From Aplectana chamaeleonis (lineage: Eukaryota > Nematoda > Chromadorea > Rhabditida > Cosmocercidae), in contig JAPDOI010000136.1 of assembly GCA_029168955.1 (NCBI GenBank), positions 62,001-126,000 on the forward strand: DNA of 64,000 nucleotides. Direction: 5' to 3'. The notes under the pieces are model-generated. The model was not told where the DNA came from and ran no database searches. It saw nothing but the letters and a program-made list of their open reading frames with translations. A program made the translations under genes and the position numbers. Positions 19,056-30,160 of the stretch are shown piece by piece. Each line of letters starts with the position of its first letter. Within the stretch, counting starts at the first letter, position 1.

Positions 19056-21973
19056 ATGCTTAGCATAGCTATCAATGGAATACCAGTAGCATGCGAGCTA
19101 GATACTGGTGCGGCGATCTCTATCATGGATAACGAAACGTGGATAGCGGTTGGGAAGCCAAAGATAGAAACTGCGGTCCTGGAAGCTATGGCGTATAACA
19201 ACAGCTTGATTAAATTCCGCGGCAAATGTAATGTGGAAGTTAGTTTCCAAGGGAAGTCAACCACCACGGAAATATTCTTACTACCACAGGCTAGCCACCC
19301 CTTATGTGGCAGGGATTTGATCAAGCAGCTGAATATTGACTGTGGTCCGCATTTTAGCACAATCCATGATATAGTTCATATGAGTCCTAGTGAAGTGCAA
19401 CAGAGGCTAGGAGACATTTTGGAGAAAAATAGGAGTTTGTGGCGTAGTGGTCTCGGGAAGTGTTTAACAACGAAGGCCATTTTCAAGTTTAAAGGAGACA
19501 GAGCAGAGGAAAAGTTTTTCCGTGCTCGACCGGTACCGATTGCATTACGTCCGAAGGTGGAAGCCAAATTGGATGAGTTGGTGAAAAATGGCACGTTGGT
19601 CAGGGTGGATCACTCTGATTGGGCCACGCCAGTAGTGGTGGTGCCAAAACCGGGAGGCAAGATACGGTTGTGCGGTGATTATAAAGTGACTATCAACCCA
19701 CAACTTGATATAAATCAGTATCCGCTGCCCAAACCGGATGATTTGTTCCGCATGCTGAATGGAGGAACGAAGTTCTCCAAAATGGATTTGTCGGACGCGT
19801 ATCTGCAAGTTGAATTGGAAGCTGACGTAAGGAAGTACACTACAATCAACACCCACAAGGGTCTTTTTGAATATACAAGAGTACCATTTGGCGTAGCACC
19901 TGCCCCGGCAATTTTTCAGCAAACAATGGAAAAAACCTTGGCCGGCATAGAAGGTGTAGTGATCTACTTAGACGATATCACAGTGACAGCACCAAATGAT
20001 GTGAAACACCTGGAAAGACTTAACGAGGTGTTGGAAAGATTAAATAAAGCTGGATTCCGTTTGAAAAGAAAAAAATGTGAGTTTCTGAAAGAGCGTATTG
20101 AGTTCCTAGGACACATCGTTGACGCGGAAGGAGTAAGACCTTCGCCAGCTAAAGTGAAGGCAATGCTAAACATGCCAGCACCAAAAACCTGAAGGAGGTG
20201 GAATCCTTCGTTGGAATGGTGCAGTATTATGGCAAGTTCGTGCCGAATTTGGCAACGTTAGCTGCCCCGTTGAATAGCCTAAGGAAAAAAGGAACACCTT
20301 GGGTTTGGGGAACAAAACAGGAAGACGCATTTGAGAAAGTAAAAAAAGAGGCTGACAGAAGCAGATGTACTCGCCCATTATGATCCACAGATACCCGTCG
20401 TTTTAGCCACCGACGCCTCAGAATATGGATTAGGCGCGGTAATTTACCATAAACAGCAGACGGCTTAGAAAAGGTCATAGCATATGCGTCTAGATCACTG
20501 ACAAAGCAGGAAAAGAATTATGCACAGACCGAGAACGAAGCGCTAGGAATCGTGTATGGAGTCGAGAAATTTAATCAGTTTTTGTATGGCAGGAAATTTA
20601 CATTGCTTACTGATCATCAGCCTCTGGTCAAAATATTTGGACCAAAAACGGGTATACCTACGATAGCAGCAAAAAGGCTGCACAGATGGGCGTTGCGGCT
20701 AATGGTGTACTCGTTCGATATACAGTATAGAAACACGGCGGAATTTGGAAACGCAGATGGACTGTCACGGTTGCCCGATCCTAGGGAACTGCCGAGTGCG
20801 GAAGTGGTAATCAACGAAGTAGAGGTTCAGGCTTTAGAAGAAGAGAGTTGGAAGGAGCTGTTGTTTTCGGAGAAAGAAGTGTCAAAGGCGGTACAAGAGG
20901 ATATGACTTTGAAAAAAGTGTATAGAATGGTGAAAGAAGGTTGGCCGCCCAAGTTGAAGGATACGAGATTACAACCATTCGAAAACCGCAAATTAGAGCT
21001 CACTATACACGAAGGATGCTTGATGTGGGGAAGTAGAGTTGTGATACTACATAAATTCAGGCAGAAGGTGTTACTAATGCTCCACAGTGGCCATTTCGGC
21101 CGAAACCGCATGATAGGATTGGCCAGAGGGAAAGTGTGGTACCCAGGTATGGAGAAAGATATCAAAAGAATGGTTGAAGGCTGCGAAACATGTGCAGTGT
21201 TCGGGAATAATCCACCAAAAACGCCACTTCATCCCTGGGAGGAACCGCAAAAATTCTTGACAAAGGATACATATGGATTTTTGTGAGACAAACGGTATAA
21301 TGTGGTTGGTAGCAGTAGATGCCAAATCAAAGTGGCCAGAAGTAAAAGAAATGCAATCCACAACTACGGGCAAAACAATAGAAAAGCTCAAGGAAATGTT
21401 TATCACCCATGGATTGCCGGAGCAGATAGTGGCGGACAACGGTCCGCAGTTTTCGTCAAAGGAATTTAGTGAGTATTGTAAGTCACGCAACATAGAAGTT
21501 ACACTGACCACCGTATCATCCAAATTCTAATGGTGAAGCTGAGCGTTTTGTGCAGACGTTAAAAAAAAGGACTGTACAAGGCGATTAGGGACGGAAAAAA
21601 TAGATAAGATGCAGTGAGAGAAATCGTTTTTGAATACAGGGTTACTCCGCATCCAGCTACAAAGAGTTCACCTGCAGAAGTGTTAATGGGTCGGAAATTA
21701 AGAACGACCCTGGACATTGTAAAGACCGCGAAAATTGGCGAGATGAATAAATACAGAGAGAACATGAAGCGCTACTATGATAGAAAAACCCAGGAAAGGG
21801 AATTCCAGATAGGTCAACAAGTTTACATTAGAATGTATTCAAGTAGTAAAGAAAACTGGGTTCCAGGTATTGTTACGGAGATTTCAGGATCGAACACATA
21901 CCGTGTGCATTATGGAATAGGTACTCGTACATGCAGATCAGTTGAAGAAAAGAGTGCAAACTATAGAAGATGA
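19056..21973 (+). pseudogene. Ty3/gypsy pol: protease, RT, RNase H, integrase, multiple frameshifts
   Basis: 19056-20192 is open: protease ELDTGAAISIM, then RT with FSKMDLSDAYLQ and catalytic YLDDI. The frame shifts near 20188, and 20198-20383 encodes the connection segment (FVGMVQYYGKFVPNLATLAA). RNase H ([23 protein letters not shown]) is split by further shifts near 20350 and 20455. 20552-21286 covers the rest of RNase H and the integrase zinc finger (HSGHFGRNRM ... CETC). The integrase core has the first Asp in MDFCETNG, IVADNGPQF, and the Glu in a shifted frame near 21535 (NGEAERF). 21614-21973 is the integrase C-terminus. Several disruptions lie in or beside A runs. No single intact polyprotein exists here. 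Confidence 0.9.
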
Positions 21974-22316
21974 ACGGGAAACGATTCGTACGGGAAAGGA
22001 CGTCGGTAGAGGTCCGCAAGCGGATAGAGAAGCTCCGACGGGATCGGCAACAGCCGAATTGATTCCGCGGAGATCAACCAGGAAGCGGAAAATGACGTCC
22101 AGAATGGGAAGCTATCAACGGGAAATGCAACGAGTGAAAGTACCAAGAGTAAACATGGTAACTAGATTAGGAAGTGATAGCACAGAAACGAGTTAAAAAG
22201 AAGTGGAGGAGTAGGACGTATAAAGATCCGAACCTCCGCGAAATAGTGGGATACGTAGGGTTGCCGAACTTCCACGAGGGAAACAGCGAGTGACCACTTC
22301 GGTCACTACGGGGGGA

Positions 22317-22466
22317 TGTTGGGGGGGGGGTATAGCCGGTTTCAGAGTAGGGTAGTTAGGAAGGAAGATAAGGATAAGGCAGAAGACGATAAGTGGAAGT
22401 ATATAAACCGGATACCCCAGTAATAAATGATTCGCTCCCCTACTTGTGTCCACAGCAGCACGAACT
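22317..22466 (+). repeat. 3' LTR
   Basis: 150 bp, TGTT plus ten G to CGAACT; nearly identical to 17981-18129. The sequence immediately upstream, CACTACGGGGGGA, is purine-rich and is the likely plus-strand primer. Confidence 0.88.
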
Positions 22467-22469
22467 GCA

Positions 22470-24100
22470 TATGCTCTTGGCACAAATTTCTTCATCACAC
22501 GTACCAAGCGTGGCGTACAAAACAGAGTCACGGTAAGAGAACTAAGCCGTCTCCCGCTGATGAACGCCACTGAGGCCTTTACTCCTGCTCAAGTGGAGAA
22601 GGCTATCAAGGAAATGCGGAACTCGAAGGCTCTCGGACCTGATGGTATCTCAGCAGCCATCTTGAAGAAGCTTCCCACGGAACTTCTACTGATGATCGCA
22701 GATATCATAAACACTTCTTTCCGAACCTGCACTCTACCCCAAGCATGGAAGACCGCCAATGTGATACCCCTGCCTAAGCCGGGCAAATCGCAAAGCACGG
22801 CGAAGGGCTATCGCCCTATTAGCCTGTTATCACCGATCGCGAAAGTAGCCGAAAAGCTAATCGTAAGGGACCTGACAGAGCAGAATGAGGCACAGCAACA
22901 TCAACATGGGTTTAGAAAGCTTCACTCCACCACCACTGCCCTTCTGGAGATTGTCAGCTATGCGGTCGATGGGTTCAATTTCAGAAAGCCTCTTAGAACA
23001 GTGGCCGTTGCCCTCGATCTAACCAAAGCATTTGATTCTGTTAACCTAGGACTTTTGTCCGAGAAACTATTGAAGTCCTCGCTACAACCGTGGCAGAAGC
23101 GTTGGATCGCAGCGTTTACGAAAGGTCGTCGGGCCAAAGTGCTATTCCAGAATCACGTCTCCGATAGTATACCTGTAGCAGCCGGTGTGCCGCAGGGTGG
23201 AGTTTTGTCACCTGCCGTCTTCAGCCTGTATATTGAAGACCTACCTGAGCCTACTGAAGATATAAAAATTGTTGATTATGCCGACGATATCACCATCATG
23301 TGCCGTAATCGTGACATACAGGTAGCCGCGAACAAGATCAGCGACTATCTCGTCGAGCTTAAAAACTTTCTCGATAGTATGATGCTCACAGTTTCCGCGG
23401 CGAAGTCTTCTGTTTCGGTATTCACATCTGACCCAAAGGAACACAGCGCCCAACCTGTTGTCAGGTGGGATGGTGACCTCTTGCCTACAGCGCAATTTCC
23501 CAAACTGCTGGGCCTCGTTTTGGACCCATCGCTGAAGTTTCACAAAAATGCTGAACATAAGCAGGCAATTATCAAGGCAAAGCTTAATGTGTTGAGAGCT
23601 CTAGGAGGAACGTCCTGGGGTGGCAGCAGAGAGACAATCTTGACGACATATCGAGCTATTCTGCGGCCTGCATTGAAGTGTGCTGCACCTGTCTGGCAGC
23701 ACATCGTGTCGGACAGTTCCTGGACTAAGATGCAGCGAATTCAGAATGCTGCACTACGAATAGCCACTGGATGTGCAAAAAGCTCACCGATTGAGCACCT
23801 TCACGCCGAGGCCCGTGAAATCATCTTGCCAGTGAAAGAGCATTGTCAGCTCCAGGCTCAGCAGATGTTTATTAATGTCCTTAAGCAACCTAATCATCCG
23901 TCGAGAAGACTATTAAATCCCGTGAGAGAAAGATCGATCAGAGTGCCGTTTGCCGATGCTCCGAACAAAGTGAATGTACAGAGATGGACCGACTCGAATC
24001 AAGAACGACTTCGTCTCTTACGCGCGGAGCACACCCGGTTCGTAAAGGATCATCTCGCCATAGCGGCCGTCAACCCTATTCTCGGTGATGTGCCGTCCAG
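22470..24100 (+). pseudogene. LINE ORF, 3' part: reverse transcriptase, C-terminally truncated
   Basis: Open without interruption for about 540 codons. RT blocks in order: NSKALGPDGISAAILKKLP, KGYRPISLLSPIAKVAEKLI, HGFRKLHSTTTALLEI, VALDLTKAFDSV, AAGVPQGGVLSPAVFSLYI, catalytic VDYADDITIM, KLLGLVLDPSLKFH, then thumb and connection (VWQHIVSDSSWTKMQRIQNA; HCQLQAQQMFINVLKQPNHP). Homology stops at VPSRV near 24100, so the C-terminal zinc knuckle seen at 25380-25460 is missing. The open frame extending upstream to 22446 is LTR sequence, not LINE. Confidence 0.9.
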
Positions 24101-25577
24101 GGTATGTGATACATCGCTATCATCGCTGGATTTAATCGCAAGACTCCGGCTGGTAGAAGCCTCGTCGTTGCTATTGATCTCTCGGCTGCATTCGATAGCG
24201 TCAGTATCCCGCTCCTATCGAAATCCATTCTGGAATCGGACATGCCCAGTTGGTCTAAAAGATGGATTAATAGCTTCGTCAAAAACCGGTCCATTCGTGC
24301 CAAGTTCGACGGACATCTATCATATTCGGTCCCATTGAAAGCCGGTGTCCCGCAAGGCGGGGTGTTGTCCCCTAGCCTGTTCTCGCTATTTCTGTCTGAT
24401 ATTCCTGAGCTACCAACTGGCATTCATCTGTGCCTGTACGCTGATGACATCACTATCGTTTGCACGGACTCAGTTATTGACCGAGCCACTGCCACCATGA
24501 ACAACTACTTACGGACGTTGGCTGTGTATCTCAAATCAAAGTTGCTGACTGTGTCTGCCTCCAAGTCAAGTGTCACACTATGTACGACGGCTACTATCGA
24601 ACATCGGCTTCATCCCAAGGTCATCTGGGATGGCCATGAGCTGCCACTGCCTAAGCATCCTCGACTACTGGGAGTCTTCCTGGATCCCTCGCTACGATTT
24701 CATGAGAATGCGCGTATACGTGCTGCCTCAGCCAACTCGCGCAACAACATTCTTCGCGCACTGGCTGGAACCACCTGGGGCAGCACGAAGGAAGTGCTAC
24801 GTATGACATATAGGGCCATGGTGCAGCCGTTTCTGGAATATGGTGCCCCTATATGGACCAGACATCTCTCTGAATCCTCTTGGTGCAGATTGCAGAGAAC
24901 ACAGAATGCTGCCCTCAGGCTTATCACTGGATGTCACAAGTCGACGCCTATTCCGCATCTTCATCAGGAAACCGGCCTACTTCCCGTGAAAGAGCACTGC
25001 TTACTCCAGTCTCTGCAATTTCTAATAAGTATTGTCAAGAGTCCGACCCATCCAAATTACCATCTTCTGTCGTCTGGCCCCCACCCAAGAAGCATACGCA
25101 CGCCGCTCAGTGCTTTTCTGTCTGCAGTCGATCAACAACGCTGGGCTACATCCGAGCTATCGCGAAGAAGACTCCAGATGGCTGAGCATACGCGGTTCGT
25201 GGCAGAGTACCTGTCTGATGCTCAGCCCAACTTAATCTATGGCGGCGTGCCCCCGCGAGTCGACGACAGCGAAGCTGGACTACCGAGACGTACCCGAACA
25301 ATCCTCGCTGGTCTGCGATGCGGTCACTCCAGATAATCTAAAGGCCTACACACATCGGATTGATCAGTCAGTCCCAGATAAATGCCCCGATTGTGAATGT
25401 GCTGGACATGATTCATTGCATCTATTTTCATGTCCGGCCAGGCCCACAACCTTGTCTGCTCGAGATCTATGCTCGAGCTGTGTGAGGTGGCTAGCTTCCT
25501 ACGCCTCTGATGCGATGCTCTGTTCATGGCTGACAAGAAGAAGAAGGATGATCATCGTGAACGCTGCCTTTAACTAA
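24101..25577 (+). pseudogene. Second LINE copy, 5'-truncated RT plus C-terminal zinc knuckle
   Basis: Begins inside the RT (GFNRKTPAGRSLVVAIDLSA, then AFDSV), with AGVPQGGVLSPSLFSLFLSD and catalytic LYADDITIV, and continues to GLRCGHS at 25336. A one-base shift there moves into the frame ending at TAA 25575-25577, which holds CPDCECAGHDSLHLFSC, a C-x2-C-x7-H-x4-C knuckle. It is related to, but clearly diverged from, the RT just upstream, so it is a different subfamily copy rather than the missing 3' end. No poly-A or simple tail is obvious. Confidence 0.88.
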
Positions 25578-26014
25578 TATAATCTTGATCGCTTGTTTGT
25601 TCTCTTACGTCTCCGCGTATTACGCTTGTATTCTTCAAGATTTCAATTTCAAAACTGCAGCAACCACGATCTGAGAAACAATGCCATTTGTTACATTTCT
25701 CCAAATTTCGAGTGTTTTTTGGGGTCTACCTGAATTCATCCCTTAGGTAGAGGGCCGAGTAGACATGGTCATCCGACACTAATTTTCAAATAGACGAAAG
25801 AGCATTGCACTTTGAAAAAACAATTGCATATTGTTCTCGAAAAAATTATGATTCAAATGGCGACTGTCAGAAAGTTTGAAATGAACGAATTTTCAAAATA
25901 TTGCTTCTTTGTAACTTATGAAAGAGGAGGTGTAATTCAGTTATCTCTTTCTGCTCGATTGAATGAGAATTTTAAATGATTATTAGGCGTGACAACATGT
26001 ACACATTTGCTCAA
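25578..26014. other. AT-rich intergenic, nothing recognised
   Basis: No gene or repeat recognised. Confidence 0.5.
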
Positions 26015-26640
26015 AAACGTCTCTCAAGTGCGAAATCACGTTTCACGCGTGTTCCGTGTTGATTGTTTCATGTCTAATTTTCCCTATATATCCTGATGAA
26101 GAGTGAGCCATGATGTGTCATTCCAGGAGAAAGTGCACACGATGCTGATTCCCAATATCTCTCTAGATTCCCAAATAGACCATTTTAAACAGAGGTATGA
26201 AGAAAGGGGGAAAGAGTTTTTTTTTTGAATTTTTTTTTTGCCAAAAACGCAAAGATTATGACCAGTATTGTACTTGACGATTTCTCACCAAAAGTTCGCT
26301 TCATTCAAGTTACAGACCGTGTTTTCATTCTTGGTTGATTCGAAAGCCGAGCTTTTTCGAATGATCGACTGCTCGGATTACTCGAAAACTACATTTTCAT
26401 ACGCGTGTTTCGCGTGTTGATTGTGTTAAGGCCAACTTTTCCTAAATACCTTGTTTTAGAGTAAGCAATGTGTCTCCTAAAAAAGGCTCTCGATGCTGAT
26501 TTTGTCTCTTTCGATCAACGAGTGGTCTATTTTGAACAGAGTGTTGACAAAGAAGCATAAAACGCTTTTTGCGCCCAAAATGCAAATGATATCACCTGTA
26601 TTGCACATCATCCTGACATCGCGCCCCTAAATGGCGAACA
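26015..26640 (+). repeat. Diverged direct duplication (~280 bp units)
   Basis: 26030-26300 and about 26385-26640 share order and words: CACGCGTGTTCCGTGTTGATTG / ACGCGTGTTTCGCGTGTTGATTG; TTTTCCCTATATATCCTG / TTTTCCTAAATACCTTG; CGATGCTGATT; TAGACCATTTTAAACAGAG / TGGTCTATTTTGAACAGAG; CAGTATTGTAC / CTGTATTGCAC. It is an old duplication with no coding frame. 26641-27115 shows nothing. Confidence 0.6.
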
Positions 26641-27279
26641 CTTCTCTAAATGCTGACTAGTCTTGGAATAAAACGATCCAAAGACTGGAACTTTGATAGA
26701 GCTGCGAAAACCGTCACTGCCAAAATCTGCGGTTCTATGCACAGCGTTTATGGTTCTCGTAAGATTCTGTGTCTGTTCTTCAACGCAGCTGTCATGAATA
26801 CTACTTTGACTGATTTATTGTCCGATTAACCTGTGTGAGGTTTTCATCGAGACTCCCACATTCAAGTATCAAAGCTAGATGTATGCAATTTGTGTTTGGT
26901 TCGCATGGAATTTCATCTGGATTACGTTTTAGCGACTTCCGCACTTGTATGGGCTTGGAAAGCTAAAATACATAAAGAAACAAATCGTTCGAGTACTATT
27001 TTAAAGCAAAGGTTTCCGAAGAAATGTGTAAATGGATGACTGGCGAAAACTGTAAAGCTGTATCATCAGCTGTATCGGTGTGTTGCTTAACAAACCACTA
27101 TTCGATATCCCTCATCATGGTGTGGGCAAATATATTCGACTCGCCTCGGAGGCTTCGCAGCGAGGTCGCGTAGGTGTCTTGAAAAACACCTACACGGCGT
27201 CAACGCTCAGCCGACGCGGCAATTGGCTCTTCAGCGAGGTGCGATTGCGGAGCCTACTTCGCTATCGGCGTGCAGGCAG

Positions 27280-27372
27280 GGCGATTTGTAATGAAGGCTT
27301 CGCAATGCGACCGTGTAGGTGCCTACAGGGCACCTACACGGACGCATTGCGAAGCCTTCATTACAAATCGCC
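27280..27372. repeat. Near-perfect 93-bp palindrome
   Basis: Arms of about 44 bp (GGCGATTTGTAATGAAGGCT ... GTGTAGGTGCC) around a 5-nt centre TACAG, with one mismatch in the arms. Just upstream, GTAGGTGTCTTGAAAAACACCTAC (about 27169-27192) is a smaller related hairpin. It lies in a GC-rich, CG-dense patch (27130-27410) unlike the AT-rich flanks. Confidence 0.9.
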
Positions 27373-27515
27373 CCGCCTCCGCTCCGCCCCCGCACGCGTA
27401 GGGACCAAGTGAATTTCGTTGTTTTTTTGCCTGTAGCTAATTCGGGAATTTTTTTCGATGAGCCGCAGTTATAACAGTGAAGGTCGGGAAACGTTTCCCA
27501 CCCTGCTTTAGAACT

Positions 27516-28128
27516 ATGTCCGTGTTTTGCGTCTGGGGAGTTGGAAACTCGGGCGGGGGGCCAAAAAAGAAGACGAAGTGAGTGTCAAGCAGGTGATAGT
27601 AAGTTATTGTCCCATTTTGTAGACGCTGCCAATCTAAAAATGAGCATATTACAGATAAGTCGTGCCCCTTTTGTTTCCTTGTATGTGCTTCGATGCAGTC
27701 TCGAAAGCGTCATATAGAAAGGAAACATCCGGATCAAGTTGAGGCACCAGAGGTTGATCAGCACACCTATATCAAAGTGCACTCTGTGAGTTGTGATGAT
27801 TGAAAGTCGGGCACTCCGTGAATGTCAGCTCTTTTGATTTGACTGTTTAGCCAGCCCTTCCCTTCGCATGTGAGTTGTGCAAGAAGACATTTGCTAGCCA
27901 TGCTTCTCTAAATACCCATAAACGAAGGATACACGACGATAATAAAATTCACGAATGTGACATTTGCTCTAGAAGGTTCGTCTGTTTTTTTTTTAAATTG
28001 TGATTTCTGTATAGAATACCTGGGTTTATAGGTATCCACTTGCAAGCGAGTTACGGAAGCACATGCAGCGTGTACACGATAAAAATTCGGACATAAGCTG
28101 CGATTCCTCGGAAGTTTCCTCCATTTAG
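27516..28128 (+). CDS. Complete four-exon C2H2 zinc-finger protein gene (148 aa)
   Basis: Exons 27516-27577, 27623-27785, 27851-27975 and 28032-28128 join in frame from ATG to TAG. Introns are 45, 65 and 56 bp with donors GTGAGT, GTGAGT and GTTCGT and acceptors TTTTGTAG, TGTTTAG and TTTATAG. The ATG is 4 nt after CTGCTTTAG (27510-27511), suggesting spliced-leader addition. Three fingers fit C-x2-C-x12-H-x4-H: one from CPFC in exon 2, one from CELC in exon 3, and one split by the last intron at CDICSR|RYPLASELRKHMQRVH, whose spacing is exact only after splicing. The N-terminus is short, with GGGPKKKTK; the C-terminus is Ser/Asp-rich. Likely a nuclear nucleic-acid-binding protein; targets unknown. 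Confidence 0.85.
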
Positions 28129-28337
28129 CTATTTTTCTGTCTGGATTATTGGGGCTTGTTATCTGCTGTGGTGTTCCATGTTCAGGGAATCCCTGTTTAT
28201 GTGATAGGTAGAGTTCTATGCATTGTTGATGGGTAAAACAATGATGTATATATTGTTCGTGTGTTCCTAAACACTGGGTTAATGTTACTTCGTACGTTTA
28301 CTAATATGTCTACCATTGAATCATGTTTACCAATACT

Positions 28338-29655
28338 CTAATGGTTCTGCTTGAAACAAAATTCGGAGTTGCGGCCAATAGATCTTGGTCTGGTGGTTTT
28401 CATTTTCAAAAATGCAAGGACCGTCTTTCGATTGGGGAATCGCTGCACATCGTCTGCGCAGGTTATCTTCTTCTTTGCAGCCGCAGAGAGGGTTCCCGTC
28501 ACAGGTTCAGAAACTCGGCCATCTAGCGTTGGGTTCATCCACAAATCCATTGTTGTCAATGTAGTCGGTCTCATCGGGCAGTTGAACAGGCCACCGCAAT
28601 CCGGGCACTCGTCGGGTTTGCTGTTATCGATCTTATGCAGATATGACATCAACATTGGAGAGTGTCCACAGCGTAACGAGGCAAGGGGTGCACCTGGCAC
28701 GCCTGCCAAGTCCCATCTCGGTCTCGCTGACCTTGGGAGATGCGACTCCCAGGATGGAGTTTATGGCAACTCTGCTCAAGTGTTCCTTCACGAATCGGGT
28801 ATGCTCCGCGCGCAAGAGACGGAGGTGTTCTTGTTGTGCTTCAGTCCATCTCTGCACATCTACTTTCGAGGAAGCATCGGCGAACGGCTTTCTGATACAT
28901 CTCTCCCTTACTGGGTTGAATACTCTTCGCGACGGATGATTTGGCTGCTTAACGATGTCAATGAAGATTTGTTGCGCCTGAAGTTGGCAGTGGTCTTTAA
29001 CTGGCGATATGCGAGCTTTGGCGTGTAAGTGCTCAATTGGAGAGCTTCTAGAACAGCCCGTCGCGATTCGCGGAGCAGAATTTTGGACGCGTTGCAGCTT
29101 GGACCAAGATGTGCCCGACACGATGTGCTGCCAGACTGGCGCAGCATACTCCAAGGCGGGTTGCAGAATAGCCTTATACGTGGTCAGGATCGTTTCTTTA
29201 TTGCATCCCCAGGACGTTCCACCGAGAGCACGCAGGACGTTGAGTCTTGTTTTCACGGTGGCCTGCTTCTGCTCAGTGTTCTTATGAAACCTCAACGAAG
29301 CATCCAACACGAGTCCAAGAAGTTAAGGGAATCGGGTGGCCTGCAATTGAGTTTCGTCCCATTTCACCATGGGATGGGCACTGTGCTCTGCATCATCAGT
29401 GAAAAAGACGATGACGAATGATTTGGAGGCAGAGACTGTGAGCATTTTGGGATCGAAGAAACATTTCAACTGGATCATTGATCTTACTGGCGGCTACATT
29501 CATGTCGCGATCCCGGCACAGAATAGTAATATCATTCGCGTATGCAACGACCTAAATGTCTTGTAGGGGAACGGGCAGATCTTGAAGATATAAACTGAAA
29601 AGTGCAGGCGATAAAACTCCTCCTTGAGGGACACCAGCGTCTACTGGAGACCAGG
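28338..29655 (-). pseudogene. Third LINE copy, 5'-truncated and decayed
   Basis: Read on the minus strand it starts at AGVPQGGVLSPALFSLYL (about 29650), has a stop (near 29560) just before the catalytic region, and shows YANDIT where YADDIT is expected, so the active site is lost. Open sequence resumes at 29310 (LDASLRFHKNTEQKQATVKT, then the thumb region) to 28633, shifts frame, and ends with SLRCGHSPM, CPDC and LFNCPMRPTTL near 28600. This is closer to the 22470-24100 RT than to the 24101-25577 copy. Confidence 0.88.
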
Positions 29656-30040
29656 GGTGTGCGTAAATGAAATTTCAAATTTCGTAAAACGTAATTACGA
29701 TCAAACCACCGTAAATCGTAAATAGCAAGTAATAACAATAAGCACTAAGAATATTATTCCTATGGTGTGGTGGAACAAGAGTCTGAATACTTTCCTTCAA
29801 TTTAGGCTGAAGAGTTGTTTTAGAAATTTGTTGCTACCCGAACTGCAGACTTAGCTAGGACTATAGCAGGGAAAAACAGTTTTGCAGAATTGAGTGTGCA
29901 GCGCAGACTCACTACACGCTCCACGCAGCGCCATGTTCACATAAGGCGCCATGATAATAGTGCATGGGAGCGCCTGTTTTGAGGCGATTTCAGTTGTCCA
30001 CGCGCAGGTAGATGGGATTCCACTCCGAAAACCGCTTACT

Positions 30041-30160
30041 TCCGAGATGTTGTACGTTCGTACCGTGGCAGTGTGGAGGAAAGAAGATCGCCTCTGTGCA
30101 AACCGACGTCAACCCCTCCGAGAAGAGGGTTTTTGTCATGGGAGAGGTGCTGTCAGGGCG
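30041..30160 (+). repeat. 5' end fragment of the 2A/PHD LINE family
   Basis: The ~110 bp containing GTGGCAGTGTGGAGGAAA and GAGGGTTTTTGTCATGGGAG matches 16440-16555. It stops before the 2A-like motif. It is on the plus strand, opposite to the RT fragment at 28338-29655, so the two are not simple parts of one insertion. 29656-30040 and 30161-31032 contain no recognisable gene. Confidence 0.8.

Larger units (their letters stand above)
17981..22466 (+). mobile_element. Ty3/gypsy-type LTR retrotransposon inserted in the LINE
   Basis: Two 149/150-bp LTRs bound a 4.5-kb element, with GCATA repeated at 17976-17980 and 22467-22471. Pol order is protease, reverse transcriptase, RNase H, integrase, which defines Ty3/gypsy rather than Ty1/copia. 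There is no recognisable gag between 18130 and 19055; that space holds repeats. TGGCGATCAGCTCGG at the end of the left LTR (from 18129) is a plausible tRNA primer site and ACGGGGGGA before the right LTR a polypurine tract. The LTRs differ by one substitution and one G in the G run, so insertion looks recent, yet pol has several frameshifts. Confidence 0.9.
16428..24100 (+). mobile_element. APE-type LINE with 2A-like motif and PHD finger, split by an LTR element and 3'-truncated
   Basis: 5' half 16428-17980 and 3' half 22467-24100 are the two sides of one LINE, separated by an LTR retrotransposon with a 5-bp TSD. Both halves lie in the same reading frame and the interrupted codon is restored when the insert and one TSD copy are discounted. 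Order: short N-terminal leader, 2A-like NPGP motif, PHD-like finger, APE endonuclease, linker, reverse transcriptase. The C-terminal zinc knuckle found in the neighbouring copies is missing because the element ends at about 24100, where a second LINE begins. Domain order suggests the Jockey/CR1 superfamily; exact clade unresolved. Confidence 0.85.

Noticed and set aside
22446..22469. LTR-encoded start fused to the LINE RT frame as a chimeric gene
   Set aside because: The open frame merely reads from the LTR into the LINE; no ribosome or transcript evidence, and the junction is an insertion scar.
28351..29028. 225-codon plus-strand open frame
   Set aside because: Antisense shadow of the minus-strand LINE reverse transcriptase.
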